DNA of 5,833 nt, from contig WLNS01000081.1 of assembly GCA_009699665.1 (NCBI GenBank), forward strand, positions 1 through 5,833, in the 5' to 3' direction. The translations under genes were made by a program, and so were the position numbers. Source of the stretch: Actinomycetota bacterium (GTDB taxonomy: Bacteria; Actinomycetota; Actinomycetes; Actinomycetales; Microbacteriaceae). This document shows, piece after piece, positions 1 to 5,833 of the stretch (positions are counted from its first letter, which is position 1; the number at the start of each line of letters is the position of its first letter). Below the pieces are notes generated by a model that was given only the letters and a program-made list of their open reading frames with translations, was not told the DNA's origin and made no database searches.

Positions 1-486
1 CACTTTCGCGTAGTTCTTTTTTGTATCTGCCTGACGATTTCTGCATTCGTCGTCGGTCAGTCGCCCCATCCTGCTGACGCGGCTCCCACCGGATGGCAGT
101 GGCCCCTTGTCGGAGAAAAACAGGTGGGCCGCCCCTATGTCGCTCCCGTCGGTGAGTATGGTCCCGGTCATCGCGGTATCGACATACCGGCCGTCGTTGG
201 CGATGAGATTGTGGCGCCCACCTGGGTGCGCGTGGTGTTTGCCGATCGGGTCGTCGATCGGGATGTGCTGACCGTAGATGCCGGCGACGGTTGGCTGGCC
301 AGTTTTGACGGAGCGACCGCTCTCGCTGGTGTGGGCCAACGCGTGGCTCCCGGAGCACCGCTGGCCACGGTGGCGGAGAACCCGCACTGCGCCTGCGTTC
401 ACGTGGGCTTGAGACATTCGGGAGCTTACGTGAATCCCCTGCTCGTCTGGGGTCAGATCCCCCACGCGGTGCTCTTGCCCTGGTGA
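1..486 (+). CDS. M23/LytM-type secreted peptidase domain protein, 5' end missing
   Basis: This reading frame is open from base 1 to the TGA at 484-486, giving 161 visible residues. No ATG, GTG or TTG occurs in frame before the GTG at 124, and coding clearly precedes that GTG, so the true start is off the left edge. Visible residues 4-18 are hydrophobic and are followed by an alanine-rich PADAA stretch, as expected for a signal peptide with a signal peptidase I site; export is therefore inferred. The M23 core follows, with GHRGID at about residues 56-61 supplying the usual zinc ligands His57 and Asp61, and CVHVGLR near 132-138 supplying His134. M23 enzymes cut peptide cross-links in peptidoglycan. 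Oddly, the first His of the usual HxH is Cys132, and no central His is evident, so activity is uncertain. In actinobacteria a gene of this type lies beside rpsB. It converges on xerC. Confidence 0.88.
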   Translation, partial: HFRVVLFCICLTISAFVVGQSPHPADAAPTGWQWPLVGEKQVGRPYVAPVGEYGPGHRGIDIPAVVGDEIVAPTWVRVVFADRVVDRDVLTVDAGDGWLASFDGATALAGVGQRVAPGAPLATVAENPHCACVHVGLRHSGAYVNPLLVWGQIPHAVLLPW

Positions 487-501
487 CGGCGATGTGCTCG
501 T

Positions 502-537
502 GTGGCCAGAGAGGTGCGCTGCACATTCTGCGGCCAC
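502..537. terminator. stem-loop between convergent M23 and xerC genes
   Basis: GTGGCC (502-507) pairs with GGCCAC (532-537). AGA (508-510) can continue the stem with TCT (527-529), and GTGC (514-517) pairs with GCAC (521-524) around a GCT loop, with small internal bulges. The structure fills much of the 70-base gap between two genes that end facing each other, so it could end transcription from either side. No T-run follows on either strand, so a classical intrinsic terminator is not shown. The terminator role is inferred from position and symmetry. Confidence 0.4.
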
Positions 538-556
538 GGGCGACGCACACAGCGCG

Positions 557-1459
557 CTAGGCCCGCGGATGCGCTTGTCGATAGCTCGCTTCGAGACGTT
601 CCATTGAGACGTGCGTATAAATCTGAGTCGTGCCCAGGCTGGCGTGACCCAGCAGTTCTTGCACCACGCGCAAATCTGCTCCGCCATCAAGCAGGTGCGT
701 GGCAGCCGTGTGGCGCAGCGCGTGGGGGCCCGAGGGACCCGTTCCGGGAAGGTGGTGCAGAATGTCGGCGACAAGTTCGTAAACGGCTCGCACGCCCAAA
801 CGTGACCCGCGTACGCCCAAGAAGACGGCCGCGCCGGATTGTTCGGTGACCAGGGTTCGACGACGCACAACGTAAGCCTGCAGCGCCTCCGCAGCCGGTA
901 TGCCAAACGGAACGATGCGCTCTTTATTGCCCTTGCCCAGGACGAGTGCGGTGTTGCGAGAAAAGTCAACGTCATCAATGTCGAGGGCGACCAGTTCTGA
1001 CACCCGCATTCCAGACGCGTACAACAACTCGATGACCGCAAGGTTGCGCGCGTCTTCTGGCTCACCGGATTGGGACCTCTCGGCCAGCCCATCCAAAATC
1101 TGCGTCATGCTCGCTTGGGTCACGACGCGAGGAAGGCTGCGATCGGGTTTGGGACTCTTGAGCCGAAATCCCGCATCCCCCGCTGTCACACCGGTGCGGC
1201 GCAGCCAACCCGTGAAAGCCCGCGCACTGGCCGCCCGACGGGCGAGGGTGGACTTTGTCAACCCCTCTTCGGCGCCGTGCCACAGCCAATCGCGCAAAAC
1301 CGCGAGTGTGAGATCTTCGGGCTGCGTAGCCCCGTGACCCGATGCAAAGTCAGTGAGATCGGCGATGTCTGCGCCGTAGGCCTTGACGGTGTGTGACGAC
1401 AGCGACCGCTCATGAGCCAGGTAGGCCAAGAAGGCTTCTCGCGATGCAACCAGGCTCAT
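557..1459 (-). CDS. xerC: tyrosine recombinase XerC/XerD type
   Basis: This 300-residue protein has the normal length of Xer recombinases, which resolve chromosome dimers at the dif site with FtsK. The N-terminal SAM-like DNA-binding domain covers about residues 5-90. The catalytic domain shows the full set: Arg152 in YASGMRVSEL, Lys176 in GKGNKER, His246 and Arg249 in HALRH, His272 in LLGHASLGTTQIYTHV, and the nucleophile Tyr281. The 24-residue Arg-Lys spacing equals that of E. coli XerD. The ATG at 1459 is the first usable start; its only Shine-Dalgarno-like sequence (AGGTG, 1461-1465) lies one base from the ATG, so initiation may be weak. It lies downstream of dprA after a 148-base spacer and ends tail-to-tail with the M23 gene. 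XerC rather than XerD is chosen from the dprA-linked position; sequence alone does not settle this, and other integrase subfamilies are less likely. Confidence 0.93.
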   Translation of the reverse strand: MSLVASREAFLAYLAHERSLSSHTVKAYGADIADLTDFASGHGATQPEDLTLAVLRDWLWHGAEEGLTKSTLARRAASARAFTGWLRRTGVTAGDAGFRLKSPKPDRSLPRVVTQASMTQILDGLAERSQSGEPEDARNLAVIELLYASGMRVSELVALDIDDVDFSRNTALVLGKGNKERIVPFGIPAAEALQAYVVRRRTLVTEQSGAAVFLGVRGSRLGVRAVYELVADILHHLPGTGPSGPHALRHTAATHLLDGGADLRVVQELLGHASLGTTQIYTHVSMERLEASYRQAHPRA

Positions 1460-1522
1460 GCACCTAGCATGCTCGCACCATCGCCCCTTTGTCGTGACTC
1501 CGCGCCGAGTACGAAAGCAAAC

Positions 1523-1542
1523 GCTGACTGTACCCTGACAGC
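1523..1542. repeat. imperfect palindrome in the dprA-xerC spacer
   Basis: The 20-base stretch begins GCTG and ends CAGC. Six of the eight outer base pairs match when folded about its centre, with mismatches at the fifth and seventh positions. It overlaps the candidate -10 box of the possible xerC promoter, which is where a repressor site would be expected. No known operator consensus was recognised, and chance is a fair alternative. Confidence 0.25.
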
Positions 1543-1554
1543 AAGAAAGGCGAA
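1527..1554 (-). promoter_or_regulatory. possible promoter for xerC
   Basis: Read on the minus strand, TACAGT (1527-1532) fits a sigma-70-type -10 box (TANNNT). TTCGCC (1549-1554), 16 bases upstream, is a poor -35 match. Transcription would begin near 1519, leaving roughly 60 bases of leader before the xerC ATG. The 148-base spacer is the largest gap in the window, so a separate xerC promoter is plausible, but the motif evidence is weak and readthrough from dprA is equally possible. Confidence 0.25.
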
Positions 1555-1607
1555 CGAAGTGGGCGGAGTCGGCATGTGGTGTGCACTCGGTACCGGCGGA
1601 GACATCA

Positions 1608-2849
1608 TCACGTCAGGCGCACCCAACCATCTGCGCGTGAGATGACGAGCGTGTTCACGGCCAGCAGACCCATCACGGCACGAACGTCGCTCTCGGAAAG
1701 TCCCGATTCGCCAGCCAGAACGTTGACCGTTTTGGGGGTGCGTTTCGATAGGGCATCCAACACGCGGGTGGCTGAGGGATGCATTGCGGCCGCCTCAGAT
1801 TCCGGAGTAATTGATGAGGAAGCTTCGCTGGGATTGACCAGCTGAGCCACTTCGTCAGCCGCGGTGACGCACACGGCTGGTGTCTCGCGTAGCAGACGAT
1901 GACATCCCGCGGAACTGGCACTCGTCACCGGCCCGGGAACCGCACCGAGAGGGCGATCGAGCTCAAGGGCATGGTGCGCGGTATTGAGCGATCCGGATCG
2001 CCATCCGGCCTCGATCACAATCGTGGCTTGGCCGAGGGCCGCAATGAGACGGTTGCGCTGAAGAAATCGCCAGCGGGTGGGTGCCCAACCGCAGGGTAAC
2101 TCGCCCACCACCACCCCGCTGTCGATGATGCGCTTGAGGAGGCTGTCATGGCCACTGGGATAGAGGCGATCGACTCCGCCCGCGAGCACCGCCACCGTGA
2201 GCCCCTCACTGGCCAACGCAGACCTGTGCGCCATGCCATCGATGCCGTAGGCAGCACCAGAGATGATGGCGAACCCGCGGTCGCACAGCCCCGACACCAT
2301 TTCCATCGTGACGTGTTCTCCGTAACCGGTGGATGCTCGAGCGCCCACCACCGAGATGCCGCGCCACGAATCTCGCAGACGGTCAACGTCGCCCCGCACC
2401 CAGAGGCCGGGCGGCTGATGGTGACCCAAATCATTGAGCGAGTGCGGCCAGGCGTCATCGTCGGGGATGACAAAGCAAATTCCGATGCGAGCCGCACGCT
2501 CAAAATGCGCGGTTGCCTCGGTCGATCTGAGCCGAGGCCGCCAACGTTCGAGGGCCTCGGTGATTTCTCGCTCGTGCTCGCCCAACTGTTCGTCGCCGTG
2601 CGCGCTTTCCGCGCTCAGACGATGAGCAATGCTCGTTGCGTCATCGCCGCTCGTGACGCACTCAAGTGCCCCCTGGGCACCGAGGATTGACCGCAACATG
2701 CCCGCCACCCTGTCTCCCGGTTCCGCAATGCCCGACCAGGCCGCCCGGGCGAACGCCTCGCGAACGTGGTGAGAGGTTTCAGCGCCGCGAGCCACTGGAC
2801 GAACTATGCAGGCCAGTTCTGCATCAGTGAAGCCACAAAATGTTGTCAT
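1608..2849 (-). CDS. dprA: DNA-processing protein DprA (RecA loader)
   Basis: The predicted 413-residue protein has the three-part layout of a long DprA. An N-terminal SAM-like region covers about residues 1-110. The DprA Rossmann core (about 130-335) shows a PPGLWVRGD entry, VVGARAS (167-173), SGAAYGIDGMAH (197-208), AGGVDRLYPSGHD (223-235), QRNRLIAALGQ (264-274), IEAGWRSGSLNTA (279-291) and VPGPV. A C-terminal winged-helix domain covers about 358-413. DprA binds incoming single-stranded DNA and loads RecA during natural transformation; it may have other recombination roles in non-competent bacteria. The frame is open 29 codons further upstream, but the ATG at 2849 is chosen because it overlaps the comM stop as ATGA and has AAGGAG seven bases upstream. 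The short ATGA overlap suggests translational coupling. All core motifs look intact. A DprA-like (SMF) defence protein is unlikely given the conserved locus. Confidence 0.95.
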   Translation of the reverse strand: MTTFCGFTDAELACIVRPVARGAETSHHVREAFARAAWSGIAEPGDRVAGMLRSILGAQGALECVTSGDDATSIAHRLSAESAHGDEQLGEHEREITEALERWRPRLRSTEATAHFERAARIGICFVIPDDDAWPHSLNDLGHHQPPGLWVRGDVDRLRDSWRGISVVGARASTGYGEHVTMEMVSGLCDRGFAIISGAAYGIDGMAHRSALASEGLTVAVLAGGVDRLYPSGHDSLLKRIIDSGVVVGELPCGWAPTRWRFLQRNRLIAALGQATIVIEAGWRSGSLNTAHHALELDRPLGAVPGPVTSASSAGCHRLLRETPAVCVTAADEVAQLVNPSEASSSITPESEAAAMHPSATRVLDALSKRTPKTVNVLAGESGLSESDVRAVMGLLAVNTLVISRADGWVRLT

Positions 2850-4384
2850 GTCGGTACTCCTTGCCTGAGAAAGAGAGCACGACCAACGTGCTCGAGAGAG
2901 GGGCTTGTCGAGCCATCGAGGTCGGCGATGGTCCACGCGACACGCAATACCCGGTCATATCCGCGCAGGCTGAGATTGCCTCGTTCGACTCCCATGTCGA
3001 TCGGTTTTGTCACCGAGCGGGGTAGGCGCAAATTCGAGCCTGTGAGATAGGCACCGGCAACATCCGCGTTTATAGTCCACGGCGTCTGTCGAAGTCGTTC
3101 GCGTGCTGCCCCCCGAGCGATGATCACGCGATCGCGCACCTGTGCTGACGTAACGGGCGCATCGTTTGCCATCGGCCCACGTGACGTTGTGGCGCGGGCC
3201 ACCGTCAGACGAATATCGACGCGATCAAGAAGTGGGCCAGACAATCTCGCCAAGTATCGTCGACGCGCCATCGGTGCGCACGAGCATTCACTGCGGGGCA
3301 TTCCATAATTGCCACACGGGCACGGATTCGCCGCCATGACCAGCTGAAACCGGGCCGGAAACGTTGCCCGGGTTGTCGCGCGAAGTATTGTGACCGAACC
3401 CGTCTCAAGGGGCTCGCGAAGACAATCGAGAACAGAGGCATGAAACTCAGGTGCCTCATCGAGAAAAAGCACGCCGCCACTCGCGCGGGTCACGGCGCCC
3501 GGACGAATGACCGATCCACCGCCCACAAGCGCCGCGGCCGTTGCGGTGTGGTGTGGCGCTTCAAACGGCGGACGGAGGTCAATCGTGGTGAGGTTTACGG
3601 CCTGGGACAGCGAACGAACGCACGCCACCTGCATCGCCTCTTCGGTCGACAGCTCCGGCAGTATGCCGGGAAGTCGCTTGGCCAACATTGTCTTGCCCGA
3701 TCCCGGTGGTCCCAATAAAAAAAGATGATGGCCGCCGGCTGCCGCGGTGATCAGACCGTCGATGGCGTCAGACTGGCCGATCACGTCGGCGAGGTCGCTC
3801 AATTCGGGCGTGTGGTCGCTCTCGAAAGATTGTTCGGACTGCAGCAGCGGCTCGACGGGCTTTACAGAAATACGCGCTCCGGCATGTATTGCCACCTCGC
3901 GCAACGACGACATTCCCAGGGAACGAATTCCGGTCACGAGCGCGGCTTCGGCAGAATTCGCTGTCGGCACCACGACCGTGTGGACGCCCGCATCGCGTGC
4001 CGCGAGCACGGCGGGCAATACACCGGCCGTGGGGCGCAATCGCCCGTCGAGGGCCAACTCTCCCACGAAGACAGTAGCCGCGACGCCCTCACGAGGGACG
4101 ATGCCCAGAGCCGCGAGCACGGCGAGAGCGATCGCCAGATCGAATCCCGAGCCCTGCTTGGGCAGGGCGGCCGGTGACAGATTGATGGTGAGCCGGCGGG
4201 CGGGCAGATCACACCCTGAATTGCCCAGTGCAGATCGCACGCGCTCGACGGCCTCGCCCAGAGCTCGATCGGGCATACCTATGAGAGACATACCCGGCAA
4301 ACCGGACCGGGCATCCACTTCAACATCGACGGGCACTCCCGTGAGACCAACAAGCGCCACCGCGCGGGCACGGCCAAGACTCAT
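2846..4384 (-). CDS. comM: ComM/YifB family AAA+ ATPase (Mg-chelatase-like)
   Basis: The predicted 512-residue protein matches the usual ComM/YifB length of about 500. The N-terminal ChlI/Lon-like domain covers about residues 20-145, including GLPGMSLIGMPD and INLSPAALPKQGSGFDLAIALAVL-type segments. The AAA+ domain starts near 200, with Walker A GPPGSGKT (225-232), Walker B VLFLDE (305-310), sensor Asn353 in AANPCPCGN, and a probable arginine finger in LLDRVD (Arg388). A C-terminal Mg-chelatase domain contains RGYDRVLRVAWTIADL. Cys355, Cys357, Cys367 and Cys369 form a likely zinc cluster. In Vibrio cholerae ComM is a hexameric helicase promoting branch migration during transformation; chelatase activity is not implied. 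The ATG at 4384 overlaps the yraN stop (ATGA) and has GAGG nine bases upstream, so a 42-codon upstream extension is rejected. dprA follows with a matching overlap. Confidence 0.96.
   Translation of the reverse strand: MSLGRARAVALVGLTGVPVDVEVDARSGLPGMSLIGMPDRALGEAVERVRSALGNSGCDLPARRLTINLSPAALPKQGSGFDLAIALAVLAALGIVPREGVAATVFVGELALDGRLRPTAGVLPAVLAARDAGVHTVVVPTANSAEAALVTGIRSLGMSSLREVAIHAGARISVKPVEPLLQSEQSFESDHTPELSDLADVIGQSDAIDGLITAAAGGHHLFLLGPPGSGKTMLAKRLPGILPELSTEEAMQVACVRSLSQAVNLTTIDLRPPFEAPHHTATAAALVGGGSVIRPGAVTRASGGVLFLDEAPEFHASVLDCLREPLETGSVTILRATTRATFPARFQLVMAANPCPCGNYGMPRSECSCAPMARRRYLARLSGPLLDRVDIRLTVARATTSRGPMANDAPVTSAQVRDRVIIARGAARERLRQTPWTINADVAGAYLTGSNLRLPRSVTKPIDMGVERGNLSLRGYDRVLRVAWTIADLDGSTSPSLEHVGRALFLRQGVPT
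2857..2862 (-). promoter_or_regulatory. Shine-Dalgarno site of dprA
   Basis: AAGGAG on the minus strand lies seven bases before the ATG at 2849 and inside the last codons of comM. It is the best ribosome-binding site in the window. It decides the dprA start in favour of the ATG that overlaps the comM stop. Confidence 0.85.
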
Positions 4385-4770
4385 CGCTCGACGCCTCGGA
4401 TATGCAGCACGCTCGATGGTTGCCCGAGAGGCATGACGACGCCGATGGCATCGATACGAATCCCGTCGATACGGCTTCGGGCGTAACGCTTTTCGTTTGC
4501 CTGACACCACGCACCGGCCAGCAAGCGCAGCCGAGCGAGTTTTGCGGGCGTGATGGCCTCAAGGGGGTGGCCTGCCGCCAACGATGAGCGCGTCTTCACC
4601 TCGACCATGACAAGGGTGCTGCCGTCACGAGCAACAATGTCAATTTCACCCGTCGTGCAACGCCAATTTCGTTCGACGATTATGAAGCCGTGTTCACGAA
4701 GGTAGTCACAGGCCAGGTCTTCGCCGCGCTTGCCGAGCAGTATCGATTGTCGGTCCGAGTTTTGTCGCAT
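4381..4770 (-). CDS. yraN: YraN family (UPF0102) nuclease-fold protein
   Basis: This 129-residue protein has the normal length of the UPF0102/YraN family. It opens with GKRGEDLACDYL (13-24), followed by RNWRCTTGEIDIVARDG (35-50) and VEVKTR (56-61). Asp44 with Glu57-x-Lys59 gives the PD-(D/E)xK-like pattern of the endonuclease-fold superfamily, and RIDAIGV closes the core near 105-111. The cellular role is not settled; a DNA repair or recombination role is inferred from fold and neighbours. The start is the ATG at 4770, preceded by GGAGG at 4775-4779 with four bases between. A further 22 in-frame codons upstream would swallow that Shine-Dalgarno site and lack family-like sequence, so they are left out. 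The stop overlaps the comM start as ATGA, implying coupled translation. A 120-base spacer separates it from DUF2469. Confidence 0.93.
   Translation of the reverse strand: MRQNSDRQSILLGKRGEDLACDYLREHGFIIVERNWRCTTGEIDIVARDGSTLVMVEVKTRSSLAAGHPLEAITPAKLARLRLLAGAWCQANEKRYARSRIDGIRIDAIGVVMPLGQPSSVLHIRGVER
4394..4397 (-). promoter_or_regulatory. Shine-Dalgarno site of comM
   Basis: GAGG on the minus strand is nine bases before the ATG at 4384, within the last codons of yraN. It supports the ATGA-overlap start over the longer open frame upstream. Confidence 0.6.
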
Positions 4771-4774
4771 GCTG

Positions 4775-4779
4775 CCTCC
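4775..4779 (-). promoter_or_regulatory. Shine-Dalgarno site of yraN
   Basis: GGAGG on the minus strand is separated by four bases from the ATG at 4770. The spacing is somewhat short but the match is strong, and it favours this start over the GTG at 4836. Confidence 0.7.
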
Positions 4780-4814
4780 GCGACAACCATGCGCTATGCA
4801 GCTCACGCGTGGCG

Positions 4815-4844
4815 AGAATACCCGCGTCTCGTGCACACGACGTC
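4815..4844 (-). promoter_or_regulatory. possible promoter for the yraN-comM-dprA block
   Basis: TATTCT (4815-4820, read on the minus strand) is preceded by GGG and resembles a -10 box. The hexamer 18 bases upstream, GACGTC (4839-4844), is a poor -35. A start near 4808 would give a leader of about 38 bases before the yraN ATG. The location between DUF2469 and yraN, next to a hairpin, makes a transcription boundary plausible, but the boxes are weak. Confidence 0.27.
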
Positions 4845-4859
4845 ACGGCCCTCGCCGTG
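4844..4859. terminator. hairpin downstream of DUF2469
   Basis: CACGGC (4844-4849) and GCCGTG (4854-4859) form a perfect 6-bp G+C-rich stem around a four-base loop, about 30 bases past the DUF2469 stop. No T-run follows on the minus strand, so it is at best a weak or factor-assisted terminator or an attenuating structure. It also abuts the possible yraN promoter. Confidence 0.35.
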
Positions 4860-4890
4860 GATGAGTGGAAGATCTCAGGAGCGGAGTCTG

Positions 4891-5211
4891 CTACTCGTCG
4901 AGCGCGAGTTCCTTGGGCAGTTCAAATTCCTTGAGCGAGAGCTCTTCGACGTTGACGTCTTTGAAGGTCATCACACGCACCGACTTCACGAAACGATCAG
5001 ACCGGTAAATATCCCAGACCCAGACATCGGTCATCACGATTTCGAAATAGAAATCGGTCTCGGTATCTTTGCGCTCAAGATTGACGTCGTTTGCGAGGTA
5101 GAAGCGTCGCTCGGTTTCGACCACGTATTTGAATTGACCCGCGACATCACGATATTCGCGATAAAGCGCCAGCTCGGCCTCGCGTTCGTAGTCGTCGAAA
5201 TCTTCGTCCAT
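4891..5211 (-). CDS. DUF2469 family small acidic protein of unknown function
   Basis: I recognise this 106-residue protein as the actinobacterial DUF2469 family, found between rnhB and yraN; its function is not established. The N-terminus is strongly acidic (MDEDFDDYERE). The middle carries the conserved ETERRFYLANDV stretch, then an aromatic-rich TDVWVWDIYR segment (61-70) and FVKSVRVMTFKDVNVEEL (74-91), ending ELPKELALDE. I count about 29 acidic and 15 basic residues. There is no signal peptide or membrane segment, so a soluble cytoplasmic protein is inferred. The ATG at 5211 is chosen because it starts the conserved family sequence and has AGGA nine bases upstream; the longer open frame upstream only antisenses or shadows rnhB. 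It lies 41 bases after rnhB and is probably cotranscribed with it. Confidence 0.92.
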   Translation of the reverse strand: MDEDFDDYEREAELALYREYRDVAGQFKYVVETERRFYLANDVNLERKDTETDFYFEIVMTDVWVWDIYRSDRFVKSVRVMTFKDVNVEELSLKEFELPKELALDE

Positions 5212-5252
5212 GTGATTACATCCTAGAGTGCCGGGTCGCATGTCGCGCAGGC

Positions 5253-5833
5253 TCAGTCGTTGGCTTCCACCTGCGCATCTATCGAAATATTGTGCAGCCA
5301 CGTGCGGCGATGCCAGGGGCTTGGTCCCCGTCGGGCGATGGCGTCCAGGTGACTTTTCGCACCGTAACCCTTGTTCGATTCCCAGCCAAATTCCGGATTT
5401 TCGGCAGCCAGGGCAACCATCAGCGCATCGCGCCACACCTTTGCCACGACGGATGCTCCGGCCACCACGGCGCAGTCCTGATCGGCCTTGATTCGGGTGG
5501 TGACGCGCAGAGGAGATCGAAGAACGGGCGTGAGCCAATCATGCTTGCCATCGAGCAACACCATCGCCTCGCCCACGGCGACGCCCGCGTCAAAGAGTGC
5601 TGTCAGGGCACGGTGGCCAGCCAAGCCCAGACAGCGCGAGATGCCGAGCTCGTCAATCTCTTGCGCTGTTGCCGAACCCACCGCGCAGTGACCCCAGTCA
5701 CGCACCAACGGGTCAAGCGTCACCCGACGCTTCTCGCTGAGTAGCTTGGAGTCACGCAGGCCCGTGGGAAACTCAGCCACTCGTGAAATGGCACACACGC
5801 CTACGGCCACGGGACCAGCCAGAGCTCCGCGCC
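5253..5833 (-). CDS. rnhB: ribonuclease HII, N-terminus missing
   Basis: The frame runs off the right edge; 192 residues plus the TGA at 5253-5255 are visible. The first visible residues RGALAGPVAVGV complete the family's DExGRGxLAGPV motif, whose catalytic Asp-Glu pair lies just outside, so only a few tens of N-terminal residues are missing. Further motifs are DSKLLSEKRR (about visible 27-36), LLDGKHDWL with catalytic Asp94, KADQD with catalytic Asp117, GASVVAKVWRD, and GYGAKSHLDAIARRGPSPWHRRTW near the C-terminus. RNase HII cuts the RNA strand of RNA-DNA hybrids and nicks DNA at single embedded ribonucleotides, starting ribonucleotide excision repair in the cytoplasm. The GTG at 5810 is internal, not a start, because family sequence continues upstream of it. 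DUF2469 follows after 41 bases, in the usual actinobacterial order. Confidence 0.96.
   Translation of the reverse strand, partial: RGALAGPVAVGVCAISRVAEFPTGLRDSKLLSEKRRVTLDPLVRDWGHCAVGSATAQEIDELGISRCLGLAGHRALTALFDAGVAVGEAMVLLDGKHDWLTPVLRSPLRVTTRIKADQDCAVVAGASVVAKVWRDALMVALAAENPEFGWESNKGYGAKSHLDAIARRGPSPWHRRTWLHNISIDAQVEAND

Noticed and set aside
124..126. GTG at 124 as the start of the M23 gene
   Set aside because: The frame is open to base 1 with a hydrophobic signal-like segment and a family-like GWQWPL stretch before it, so the start is off the window.
244..262. Short direct repeat GATCGGG at 244-250 and 256-262
   Set aside because: It is coding sequence for two similar DRVV/DRDV stretches in the M23 domain; too short to be a meaningful repeat.
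2148..2690. A 180-codon open frame on the plus strand, opposite dprA
   Set aside because: It is antisense to conserved DprA core motifs, with no recognisable domain and no good ribosome site.
2850..2936. A 29-codon N-terminal extension of dprA into comM
   Set aside because: The ATG at 2849 has AAGGAG at the right distance and overlaps the comM stop by four bases; the extension is a shadow of the comM C-terminus.
3747..4436. A 229-codon open frame on the plus strand, opposite comM
   Set aside because: It lies antisense to the well-supported comM N-terminal region and yraN end, and its Arg/Ser/Ala-rich translation looks like high-G+C shadow. No family was recognised.
4385..4510. A 42-codon N-terminal extension of comM into yraN
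   Set aside because: It is Arg-rich shadow of the yraN 3' end. ComM family proteins start near MSLGRARAVAL, and a GAGG site supports the ATG at 4384.
4771..4836. A 22-codon upstream extension of yraN from the GTG at 4836
   Set aside because: It would include the GGAGG ribosome site and most of the candidate -10 region, and the extra residues do not look like the YraN family.

Overview
The window looks like a piece of a conserved actinobacterial chromosome. G+C is clearly high, and the gene order rnhB - DUF2469 - yraN - comM(yifB) - dprA - xerC - M23 peptidase is the arrangement known from Actinomycetota, normally next to rpsB-tsf. The DUF2469 protein and the long N-terminal part of DprA (with its AAWSGIAEPGD stretch) suggest Microbacteriaceae or a close relative. 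That assignment is an inference from recalled family features; no search was run.

Layout, left to right. Bases 1-486 (+) hold the 3' part of a secreted M23/LytM-type peptidase whose start lies off the left edge. A 70-base convergent gap with a stem-loop separates it from xerC, a tyrosine recombinase (557-1459, -). A 148-base spacer with a possible promoter separates xerC from dprA (1608-2849, -). dprA, comM (2846-4384, -) and yraN (4381-4770, -) form a tight block in which each junction is a 4-base ATGA stop/start overlap. A 120-base spacer (4771-4890) carries a hairpin and a possible promoter. Beyond it are the small acidic DUF2469 gene (4891-5211, -) and the 3' part of rnhB (5253-5833, -), which runs off the right edge. 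No spacer exceeds 300 bases, and I saw no tRNA, rRNA, IS element, CRISPR array or frameshifted gene.

How the genes fit together. Six of the seven genes read leftward and five have a nucleic-acid theme. RNase HII removes ribonucleotides from DNA. YraN is a nuclease-fold protein of unsettled role. ComM is an AAA+ helicase-type protein, and DprA loads RecA on incoming single strands. The Xer recombinase resolves chromosome dimers. The comM-dprA pair is the set used in natural transformation, although DNA-uptake machinery itself is not in the window. The M23 protein belongs to the cell envelope and is transcribed towards the others.

I found no evidence for a new defence, mobile or biosynthetic system. 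The findings are modest: a peptidase with non-canonical active-site positions, translational coupling of the competence-type genes, two hairpins, two possible promoter regions, and a conserved small protein of unknown function.
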